Position numbers and translations under genes: made by a program. Below are positions 53,572 to 60,853 of a stretch of DNA of 64,000 nt, one piece after another. The stretch lies in the NCBI RefSeq assembly GCF_036670015.1, contig NZ_CP137636.1:3388501-3452500 (forward strand), in the 5' to 3' direction. The first letter of the stretch is position 1, and each line of letters starts with the position of its first letter. The notes under the pieces are model-generated. The model worked only from the letters and a program-made list of their open reading frames with translations. It was not told the origin of the DNA and made no database searches. Source of the DNA: Niallia sp. XMNu-256 (lineage in GTDB: Bacteria > Bacillota > Bacilli > Bacillales > Cytobacillaceae).

Positions 53572-55497
53572 TCACCTCCGTTCATCGGGTTCATCATGGA
53601 GATCCATGATTGTTCCTACATCTATATCCAGCTCTCCCCAATAAATTAATAGCTTAAGAGATAAATAAATTTGATAGCCCACATCTGGGATATTAATATC
53701 GGTTTCTAGCAATTCGTTAATTTTTTGCAAGCGGTATCTGAGACCACTAATTGAAAAGTTCATCGCCCGTGTTGTTTTACTTATGTTACAGCCATTGTTT
53801 AAATAGTGATAAAGGGTCTTCGTCAATTCCATGTCTTTTTTCTGATCTTCTTCAATTAATTTTTTTAGCTTTTCTTTGATAAATGTTAGCAGACGCTCAT
53901 TTTCCATTTGGAAAATAATTCCCTCAATGCCTAAGTATTCAAAGAAAACAACTTTTTGAAAATGGTTGGCAATTTTTAGGGCAGATCTGCTTTCATCATA
54001 AAGACGAGAAGCTTCTTCTATTTTCGATGCATTGGAACTAATGCCAAACTTAAAATCAAGAGAAGGATATTTATTTGAAAAATAATCGTACATGGTCTGA
54101 CAGAACTTTTTCTTATTGCCTTCGCCTTTTAACGTAAAGTCCTCAGATAAAAAGATCAGCATTTTCCCTGATTTTTGCCCTAATAATGCATTGATTTTTC
54201 GATCTTTGAGAAATTGAGAAATTTCCTTAATTAAACCATCATTAAACTCCAGTTCATCTTTGAAGCTTAACTCCTGATGATTCGGAGAGATCGCAATCAT
54301 GAAATAAGGATCTTTTAATTGAAAACCAACATAATACGACCTTTTTAAAAATTCCTCAAGGGTCATTCGATTAGAAAGAATGTCATCTAAAAGGTTGCCT
54401 TGCATCCGTAGTTCTGTCTGTACTCGGGTCCGCTCATTAAACAAATAGAGGGAAATCGCTAAGGCTCCTTGTTCGATTATTAACTTGTCTACTTCCTGTA
54501 ACTTCACATTATCTTTATATATAAAAGAACAGTACGCCACTACGTTTTTTCGAAGGTAAATCGGCGTAATCAGTCTTTGGTAATCGTCAAAATCATGGTA
54601 AATTTCCGTACGGTTTAGAGGTGTGAAAGGAGCTTTCTTTCCCTTATTCAATCGTTCTCTAACCTTACTTAAATAATAATCCCCTTCTTTTTCTGATAAT
54701 CCCGCTATTGTAATCAGTTCAAGGTTTTCACTTTCAATGAGAACGGGTAAACCGGTATGCTGATTAAGTGCTTTTGCAATCCCGTGCAGATCATTCTCTT
54801 TTAACAATACGTCCACGAGTTTTTGCTGAACGTCGTATGCTTTACTTAAATTGTCCCGTTCAACTTTTAGCTTTTTAAACGTTTCATTTAATTCATTAAT
54901 AATCGAATTTTCTTCATAAAATTTTAATTCGTGGTCAATGGCTCCGGCCCATTCATCTACCGTTTGGCAAATGACTTGACAATGATCATGGCCCATTGCT
55001 TTACACTTTTTTTCAATGGCAATTACTTTTTTCCCTAGAATATTGGACAAATATCCACTTGCATAACCAATTAATGTATGGCAAACCGGCTCATCACTAA
55101 AGCCATATCGCTTAATATGCTCTTCGGCTTCGTAGGAATTTTTCCAAATCGCATCATGATAAAGCGTTCCTTTATGAAAGTCCGCCTCCACTCTGCCACT
55201 TATGGCTTCTTCAATATATCCATGGGATGTATGCATTTTAGGACCCGCTAGCAACATCTCATGTCGATCATCCCACGTTAACTCCTTCACCTTTTCGGCG
55301 TCATAGACCCCTGTATGCCACCCATATCTTAGAAGGAAACCTTTTGTTCGTTCCAAACCAATGGTTTCAAGAAGCTCATGCCGGAGCAATCCGACTGAAG
55401 CTGCTGGGATTGATACCATTCTCTCTTGGGGTTCCTTTTGATTAGACGGACTTAATTTTTTATAAAATAGTTCTAGTTTCAATTCATCAGCCTTCAT
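53572..55497 (-). CDS. Aromatic-sensing regulator: XylR_N and V4R domains with PucR-type HTH
   Basis: 641 residues. Residues about 1-100 match the XylR/DmpR N-terminal effector domain (ELLETIGLERTKGFLLRYGWHTG), followed by a V4R domain (about 110-180: EPVCHTLIGYASGYLSNILGKKVIAIEKKCKAMGHDHCQ). A coiled linker (about 195-240) and a sensor-like middle region follow, then a GGDEF-like and HTH_30 C-terminus (LTKTLYHYLNNGCNISKTTRAMNFSISGLRYRLQKINELL). The sensor head is known from sigma-54 activators, but here no AAA+ domain is present; the output is a PucR/CdaR-type HTH. It probably controls the aromatic genes around it. Confidence 0.88.
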   Translation of the reverse strand: MKADELKLELFYKKLSPSNQKEPQERMVSIPAASVGLLRHELLETIGLERTKGFLLRYGWHTGVYDAEKVKELTWDDRHEMLLAGPKMHTSHGYIEEAISGRVEADFHKGTLYHDAIWKNSYEAEEHIKRYGFSDEPVCHTLIGYASGYLSNILGKKVIAIEKKCKAMGHDHCQVICQTVDEWAGAIDHELKFYEENSIINELNETFKKLKVERDNLSKAYDVQQKLVDVLLKENDLHGIAKALNQHTGLPVLIESENLELITIAGLSEKEGDYYLSKVRERLNKGKKAPFTPLNRTEIYHDFDDYQRLITPIYLRKNVVAYCSFIYKDNVKLQEVDKLIIEQGALAISLYLFNERTRVQTELRMQGNLLDDILSNRMTLEEFLKRSYYVGFQLKDPYFMIAISPNHQELSFKDELEFNDGLIKEISQFLKDRKINALLGQKSGKMLIFLSEDFTLKGEGNKKKFCQTMYDYFSNKYPSLDFKFGISSNASKIEEASRLYDESRSALKIANHFQKVVFFEYLGIEGIIFQMENERLLTFIKEKLKKLIEEDQKKDMELTKTLYHYLNNGCNISKTTRAMNFSISGLRYRLQKINELLETDINIPDVGYQIYLSLKLLIYWGELDIDVGTIMDLHDEPDERR

Positions 55498-55560
55498 TTT
55501 CCCACCCCGTTGTTGAACTAAATGTACTCTGAGCTGTAGGGTCTTAGGGCTAGAATTTTT

Positions 55561-55854
55561 TTACCCAATTAATTCCTTAGACGTATCTAATAGAATTTCT
55601 AAATTGCCTTTTGGATATGTTTTACAAGCAAGGATAAACCCCTGCTCTCTTTCTTCGTTAGGCAGGACAGCGACTGAACAACGGCCACGTTCAAACTCAC
55701 CTTTTTCTACCTTAACTTTACACATCCCGCAGCCGCCTCCTTTACAGGCGTATGGGATATTCACCCCGTTCCTTCGCGCTCCATCAAGTACACTTTCAAT
55801 ATCATTGCTGTTCCATTGAACATCAGATTGATCGGTAATCTTTATTGTAAACAT
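55561..55854 (-). CDS. Plant-type [2Fe-2S] ferredoxin (XylT-like)
   Basis: 97 residues with the cluster motif CKGGGCGMC (near residues 35-44) and the fourth cysteine in FILACKTYP (near 75). In meta-cleavage operons a small ferredoxin of this type (XylT) reduces and reactivates catechol 2,3-dioxygenase. The same role is likely here given the extradiol dioxygenase upstream. Alternatively it could supply electrons to another oxygenase. Confidence 0.88.
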   Translation of the reverse strand: MFTIKITDQSDVQWNSNDIESVLDGARRNGVNIPYACKGGGCGMCKVKVEKGEFERGRCSVAVLPNEEREQGFILACKTYPKGNLEILLDTSKELIG

Positions 55855-56040
55855 CGTATTCCCTCCCTATTTACTGAAAAATGGAAAGGAATTTTGGTAA
55901 AAAATATAGCAGAAAGGTATGTTCTATTTAAACATTCTATATTTTTAGACCAAAACCCTCTTTCCTTCCTCAGTTATTTCTATTTGTTAATTGTTTGGCC
56001 CATATGTCTGGGGTCAAAATCGCAATCATGAATTAAAGTT

Positions 56041-57243
56041 TTACCAAGTTGGATGTGCAGGTCCGCCAAATTGCACGCTTCCGTATGAACCCATTGCATC
56101 TTCCCAAAGCTGCGTTGGATGGGAAGCAAATGCGATGACATCCCTTACAAATAACTCAACTGGATCTCCTTTGAAAATCGATGTTCCACCTAGTGTTAGA
56201 ATGGTTTTCAATGCCATTTCTGCTGCCATTTTCGAAGCTTGTGATCGAATCGCAAACAGTTCCATGCGTTCTTCCTCACTTGCGACTGTTTTTCCTTCTT
56301 CTTGGAATTGTTGAAGAACTTCAAGATAACGACTCATTAACCCCTCTACCTGTTGACGCTGAATCTTCATCTCAGCTAGCACACGCTGACTACCAGAACC
56401 GTTTTTCTCGTTCTTCCCTCCATTAAATACGCGAACGCGTTTTTCGGTACGTTCTTGGAAAATCTCAATTAGACGATCCATAATGCCTAATGATGTAGCA
56501 GGGAATGCCGCTAAGAACATCTGCATAAATGGCATACGGTAAATAGGGTCTTGTGGATCATACTGTCCACCCGCCGGTTTTCCCTGGCCAAAAATATCTT
56601 TACCACGCAGGATTAGATGTTCAGGGATATATGCACCATCTACATGAACTCCATTACTTCCCGTCGCTCTCATCCCTAATGTATCCCAGTTTTCAACCAA
56701 TTTAAGATTAGGATCTGAAACCCTTAATACAGGCATAACATACTCAGTTCCTTCTCCTAGATCAGCCATTGCTCCTAGACCAATCCATTCACTCCATAGA
56801 ACACCGCTTGCAAAGTTCCATTCACCGTATAAACGGTACCCGTCTCCGTCCTTTTCCATACGTCCAATTGGCGCAAAAACATCCGCAATCAATTCATGTT
56901 TACCAAGAACTTCTTCTCTCCCTTTTGGAGGGAGATAACCTGGCCATATATCATGTATCGCAAAAAAGTTTGTTAACCATGCTGCAGCCACACTACGACT
57001 TGCAACCTTTCTCACAATTTTAGTAAATGGTTCGACACCAATAAATGTACCGCCATATTGTTCCGGACGCATTAATTTATTAATCCCACCTTCTACAATT
57101 GCCTCCGCAACCTTTGGTGAGAAACGACCATTTTTATCCGCTTCCAGTGCCTCTGCCTCCGCAACTTTACCGATTTTTTCCGCTACCGCTAACCAGTGCT
57201 CCATATCTACCTTTTTTTGTGTTAATTCGCTTACAGTTGTCAT
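56041..57243 (-). CDS. Flavin-dependent monooxygenase, acyl-CoA dehydrogenase fold (HsaA/HpaH-like)
   Basis: 400 residues. The acyl-CoA dehydrogenase-type fold shows an N-terminal helical domain, a central region (GEWNFASGVLWSEWIGLGAM, LGMRATGSNGVHVDGAYIPEH) and a C-terminal four-helix bundle (LAEMKIQRQQVEGLMSRYLEVL). These group D monooxygenases (HsaA, 4-hydroxyphenylacetate 3-hydroxylase C2, DszC) use reduced FMN from a separate reductase to hydroxylate phenols. In this cluster it would make the catechol for the dioxygenase. The reductase partner is not adjacent; the FMN reductase at 51029 is a candidate. Confidence 0.88.
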   Translation of the reverse strand: MTTVSELTQKKVDMEHWLAVAEKIGKVAEAEALEADKNGRFSPKVAEAIVEGGINKLMRPEQYGGTFIGVEPFTKIVRKVASRSVAAAWLTNFFAIHDIWPGYLPPKGREEVLGKHELIADVFAPIGRMEKDGDGYRLYGEWNFASGVLWSEWIGLGAMADLGEGTEYVMPVLRVSDPNLKLVENWDTLGMRATGSNGVHVDGAYIPEHLILRGKDIFGQGKPAGGQYDPQDPIYRMPFMQMFLAAFPATSLGIMDRLIEIFQERTEKRVRVFNGGKNEKNGSGSQRVLAEMKIQRQQVEGLMSRYLEVLQQFQEEGKTVASEEERMELFAIRSQASKMAAEMALKTILTLGGTSIFKGDPVELFVRDVIAFASHPTQLWEDAMGSYGSVQFGGPAHPTW

Positions 57244-57390
57244 TCAACATTCCTCCTCTAATTAATGGATATATAGGGCTTCACAAGATTTCATATACAG
57301 GGTCATACTCCTCGTAAAGTTATGATTAAAACTGATATGAGTAATCGTTTTATAAATTGATATACAGCTACTTTTCAAACTATTAAACTA

Positions 57391-58305
57391 TTAAGTAAGT
57401 GCTCTTCCAAAGGATTCCACCATTTCTTTTCTATGGTAGAAGATACCTTGTGCGATTTTATCTTCAGTCCAAGTAATCGTAGGGAAGTCTGGATATGTGA
57501 TATAGCCTCCAGAGTACGCTTCGTTACGGTTTCCAGATGGATCAAAGAAGTAAGTTGTTTCTGCTCTTGTAATCGCATGACGAGTTGGTGTTACTTCAAT
57601 CGGCACATCAAATCTAGCCAAACGGTCAGCCGCTTTTAACACATCGTACCAACTCTCAACCTTAAAGGCTGCATGGTGTAATTTCGCATCTGGCCCTTTA
57701 ATGAAGGCAAGATCATGAGCCTTTCCATTCTGGGCATGCATAAAGCTTCCAACTATATCTTCCCCATCCATCGTCTCGATTCTTTCACTTTGGAACATGC
57801 CAAGTGCTTCGAGGAAGAAGCGCGTAACCGTTTTCAAATCATTCCCCGTTAAAAGAACATGATCTAAACGATGCGGAGCGATCCCTCTTTGTTCTTCAGG
57901 CCAAGGGTGAGGATTGAATGTACCTGTTTCTTTACCTAGAAATTCAATTTCATGGTAAAGTTCCATTTTATGTCCTGTTGGGAGTGTAACACGAAGTGCT
58001 TCTCCTTCAGCAATTCGGGTTCCCTTTGTTATTCGTTCAACCGTACAACCGAACTGTTCGACCTTTTTCTCGTAATAGGCAAGATCATCATCGTTTTGTA
58101 CTTTTAAACCAAAATGGTCAAGTCCTGGTGAGTCTGCCTCTTGTAACACAAGGCTATGGTGATCAAACTCATCCCAAGCCTTTAAATATACCCTGCCTTC
58201 ACTTCTACCCACTACATCTAATCCAATAATATTTGTATAATATTTAACTGCTTCCTCAAGATCTAGTACTCTTAATTCAGCTCTACCGATTCGCATAATT
58301 GACAT
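57391..58305 (-). CDS. Extradiol (catechol 2,3-type) dioxygenase, VOC family
   Basis: 304 residues, two VOC repeats: the first at residues about 5-120 (ELRVLDLEEAVKYYTNIIGLDVVGR) and the catalytic second at about 145-265. The Fe(II) ligands are visible as H in RLDHVLLTG (near residue 150), H in LHHAAFKVE (near 213) and E in GNRNEAYSGGY (near 263). It opens catechols next to the hydroxyl groups. Together with the downstream hydroxylase, ferredoxin and hydrolase this is a meta-cleavage pathway. It is the first gene of the unit, behind a promoter with two palindromes. Confidence 0.93.
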   Translation of the reverse strand: MSIMRIGRAELRVLDLEEAVKYYTNIIGLDVVGRSEGRVYLKAWDEFDHHSLVLQEADSPGLDHFGLKVQNDDDLAYYEKKVEQFGCTVERITKGTRIAEGEALRVTLPTGHKMELYHEIEFLGKETGTFNPHPWPEEQRGIAPHRLDHVLLTGNDLKTVTRFFLEALGMFQSERIETMDGEDIVGSFMHAQNGKAHDLAFIKGPDAKLHHAAFKVESWYDVLKAADRLARFDVPIEVTPTRHAITRAETTYFFDPSGNRNEAYSGGYITYPDFPTITWTEDKIAQGIFYHRKEMVESFGRALT

Positions 58306-58349
58306 GTTCTACAACTCCTTGTTCTATTAGAATGACTGGAATTTCTTTC

Positions 58350-58396
58350 ACTGTATACAGTTTACTATTTATAATTTTCAGAATATACACTGAAAA
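58350..58396 (-). promoter_or_regulatory. Promoter and nested operator-like palindromes of the meta-cleavage genes
   Basis: On the minus strand TTTTCA (58391-58396) and TATAAA (58368-58373) with 17 bases between them form a likely sigma-A promoter. A 22-base inverted repeat (TTTTCAG-N8-CTGAAAA at 58375-58396) covers the -35 region. The perfect palindrome ACTGTATACAGT (58350-58361) sits at the expected start site; its GTATAC core suits a GntR/HutC-type repressor. Confidence 0.6.
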
Positions 58397-58470
58397 CTGC
58401 TAACTTTTTATTAAATTACACATTTTTTTAGTATGTTTTATACTAATGATTAGACAACACATATGATTTA

Positions 58471-58499
58471 AGGCTATAAACGAGTCGTTTATAGCCTTA
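58471..58499 (-). terminator. Probable terminator after the GntR-type gene
   Basis: A near-perfect hairpin (AAGGCTATAAACGA and TCGTTTATAGCCTT) directly after the stop; the following T-tract is weak. Confidence 0.65.
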
Positions 58500-58529
58500 A
58501 AATGCGGTTAGAATTATTCCTTTTTCTCC

Positions 58530-59247
58530 TTATTTTCGGCGCGCAAAGTCAACGAATCGAAATTTGTCTGGACGATGGCGAGATTCTGTATATTGGAACA
58601 AGCTTGCATCATCTAAGTAGACATAGTTTTTGACCACCACGATACTGTGAAACCCGTCTAGGTCTAGATAGCGTCGATCCTCTTCAGTAGGTTCTTCTAT
58701 AGTAATTTCCTTTTTAGCAAACGAAATTGTTAGTCCTACGACTTCCTCGATATATTCATAAATCGAGTCTTGGCAAATCTCTTTTGTTAATGAAGGGGCA
58801 TATTTTTCAATAAGTGTATCTTTATCAAGGATGATCTTTTCTCCATCAATCTCTCGAACACGAAACACTTGCCATATCCTTTCTGCTTCGTCCAACTTTA
58901 ACTTTTTCCCCAGATCCGGAGAAACTGTTTTTTTCACAAATTCTACTACATGGGGTTTTTGTCCTGCCACCCATTTTTTGGGCTAACTCTTTAAAGCTCA
59001 CCAACCCTGAAATTGGAAAATCAAATTTTGATACATCTAGTACAATTGAACCTTTCCCTTGCACTTTATGAATATATCCATCCTCAGACAGCATGTTCAA
59101 TGCTTTACGGATCGTTTCCCTTGAAGCTGAATACATATCTACTAATTCATTTTCTGAAGGTAACAAATCACCCTCTTGAAAATGACGGTTTCTAATTTTT
59201 TCAGCAAGATCTTCTTTTATTTTTAAAAATTTATTTTTCCTCATCAT
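58530..59247 (-). pseudogene. GntR family regulator with UTRA domain, frameshifted
   Basis: The ATG at 59247, after GGAGGTGGTGATT, starts a winged-helix domain (KEDLAEKIRNRHFQEGDLLPSENELVDMYSASRETIRKALNML). The frame then shifts near 58965: the rest of the UTRA ligand domain (AERIWQVFRVREIDGEKIILDKDTLI to the end at 58530) lies in another frame. Deleting one A from the run of six at about 58977-58982 restores a protein of about 238 residues, the normal GntR/HutC length. Such regulators bind GT-TA-AC-type operators like the palindrome in front of the dioxygenase gene. The shift may be real or sequencing error. Confidence 0.85.
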
Positions 59248-59528
59248 AATCACCACCTCCATTATACCTATAATCTTGGATGATGAAACATCTGATTTTT
59301 CTTAAAAACCATTGATTAAAATAAACAAAATCATAAAATTACACTCAAAAAATGATAGAAATAACCAGCTAAGATGAAACGGGTGAACTAGTGTTAAATT
59401 TCAATATCATGAAAGAGAATCAAAAAAGGGATATAGAAAGAATTGAAGGCAACATCCCTCCTCTTGTTTCAAAAAAAGACAAACTGCATATAGTATATAA
59501 ATTGTTTTTTTGATAAGGGGGGATTATT
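59248..59528. other. Divergent intergenic region between the GntR-type gene and the mnx-like cluster
   Basis: About 280 bases. A CATATAGTA at 59487-59495 fits the sigma-K -10 consensus CATANNNTA, but a proper -35 was not found. Sigma-K control is expected for spore-coat genes and is reported for the mnx operon. No gene recognised. Confidence 0.35.
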
Positions 59529-59900
59529 TTGCATTCGAAAAAATATAAATTTAAGCGCAGAAATGTGAATGGAGAATTTAAGGTTGAAGGGCATTGCATT
59601 CCTTATGAAGCGCCTTGTCATGATTGCAGCGATGATCATGATCATAATAATCACCGTTTAAATCTTGCAGGGTTGAAGGATCATTTAAATTATAAATTAT
59701 TAACAATGAGTGATTGTGAGTTGGTTATTCATACAACGATAGGCACCCATACACATCAGGAAAAAGGGAAAATATATAATGTAGGAATTGATTTTATCGA
59801 AATTAAAAACCATAACGATCAGATTATCACGATTTTAAAAGATAAAATTAGTCATATTACAGTAGAAGAAGATTGCAAATACGACGATGAAGATAAATAA
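59529..59900 (+). CDS. Small His/Cys-rich beta-barrel protein upstream of the mnx-like genes
   Basis: 123 residues from a TTG at 59529 after AAGGGGGGATTATT. The N-terminal ~45 residues are basic then His/Cys/Asp-rich (CHDCSDDHDHNNH near residues 30-42), a likely metal site. The C-terminal part (GKIYNVGIDFIEI ... ISHITVEEDC) resembles small Sm-like/DUF2642 spore-coat proteins and has the same strand pattern as the next two gene products. It is followed by its own terminator. Whether it equals mnxD is unknown. Confidence 0.68.
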   Translation: MHSKKYKFKRRNVNGEFKVEGHCIPYEAPCHDCSDDHDHNNHRLNLAGLKDHLNYKLLTMSDCELVIHTTIGTHTHQEKGKIYNVGIDFIEIKNHNDQIITILKDKISHITVEEDCKYDDEDK

Positions 59901-59910
59901 GGCGCTTGTT

Positions 59911-59941
59911 TAAAGTGAGAAGAAATTCTCACTTTTTTTGT
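59911..59941 (+). terminator. Terminator after the His/Cys-rich gene
   Basis: AAAGTGAGAA and TTCTCACTTT flank a 4-base loop, followed by TTTTT. Confidence 0.88.
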
Positions 59942-60083
59942 TGCTGCTAAATTACCCTCCTTTAATAACACCAAAAAAGACCTTCTCCCTATTTTTTAAA
60001 AAATGTGCAGATGACTAACACTTTTATTGAAAATTAATACAATACATTGATGAAGGTTTTGTTTTGAGAAGGAGGACTATAAA

Positions 60084-60371
60084 ATGGATGAAGCAATTTT
60101 ACCTGAAAACCAATTGTTTAAAGATATGCTTGGGAGAGAAATTTTACTTGTGACTAAAAGTAAACAATTAAATATACTTGGTCAAACATTTCGGCCTATT
60201 TTTACCGGGACTGTTTCAGAGGTAACCAATGGATATATTACGTTAAATCCAGTCATTATTAAAATGCATAATGCGCAATTTTTTCACTTTCCAACCCCAC
60301 TTAGTTTTCCAATTGAACAAATTTCAATTTTTACTGAATTTGATCCTAAACGAAGGATCCCAATTGTTTAA
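60084..60371 (+). CDS. MnxE-like small subunit of a manganese oxidase complex
   Basis: 95 residues after GAGAAGGAGGACTATAAA. The core, GRE ILLVTKSK at the N-terminus and GTVSEVTNGYITLNP followed by FPIEQISIFTEF, suggests a small five-strand barrel. Position two genes upstream of the MnxG homologue matches mnxE in the mnx operon of marine Bacillus. There MnxE and MnxF form a hexamer that associates with MnxG. The assignment rests on position and size; sequence similarity was not tested. Confidence 0.68.
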   Translation: MDEAILPENQLFKDMLGREILLVTKSKQLNILGQTFRPIFTGTVSEVTNGYITLNPVIIKMHNAQFFHFPTPLSFPIEQISIFTEFDPKRRIPIV

Positions 60372-60490
60372 AAGGATTTTTATCAAGCATGCTCAACGAC
60401 TATAGGATATTCTAGTCAGGCTAGATATCAGGATGTTGCGGCTGAAATATGATAAAAATTCATACACAAATTCAACAGGGTGATTTGATT
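60371..60490 (-). repeat. Family A dispersed repeat, copy 7 (inside the mnx-like operon)
   Basis: Starts at the stop of the MnxE-like gene: AAAGGATTTTTATCAAGC, GGATATTCTAGTCAGGCTAG, ATATCAGGATGTTGCGGCTG, ATATGATAAAAATTCATACA, in the orientation of copy 2. It separates two genes expected to be cotranscribed. Confidence 0.7.
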
Positions 60491-60526
60491 AAGCTTCAAA
60501 AATATAGGTAAGGTGAGGGTGAGACA

Positions 60527-60853
60527 ATGAACTCTTCTGAGATGAAAGCTTTAGCCGAACAGTTTGGAATGGAAGGAACAAATATTCATGCGATTCGCAG
60601 GGCTGTAGTAAGTCAAACTTTTCAACAGAACAAAAAAAATAGAGCACTGATTTTAATTGCTCCTTATCCCTTTTTAGTCATTGGAAAAATTAAAAAAGTT
60701 GAAAGTGACTATCTTGTCATTGAAGGTGAAGTAACCAATATTAACGAATTAGATGGCGAAACTTTTCGTATTCATATCGATGAAATTGAAGTTTTTTATA
60801 TTGAACGAGATGGTAAACCAATTCCAGACATAAGGGATGGTAAATATGATTAG
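60527..60853 (+). CDS. MnxF-like small subunit of a manganese oxidase complex
   Basis: 108 residues after GGTGAGGGTGAGACA. The pattern ALILIAPYPFLVIGKIKKVESDYLVIEGEV followed by FRIHIDEIEVFYIERDGKPIPDIR resembles the preceding small protein, so the two look like diverged paralogues. The stop overlaps the start of the multicopper oxidase by 8 bases. In the known mnx operon mnxF immediately precedes mnxG. Assignment from position, size and shared fold. Confidence 0.7.
   Translation: MNSSEMKALAEQFGMEGTNIHAIRRAVVSQTFQQNKKNRALILIAPYPFLVIGKIKKVESDYLVIEGEVTNINELDGETFRIHIDEIEVFYIERDGKPIPDIRDGKYD

Noticed and set aside
60084-60371. Sigma-K promoter immediately upstream of the MnxE-like gene
   Set aside because: No -10 matching CATANNNTA with an acceptable -35 was found between 59941 and 60083.
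7789-60490. Family A and B repeats as a CRISPR array or as insertion sequences
   Set aside because: Copies are kilobases apart without regular spacers, and none carries a transposase frame.
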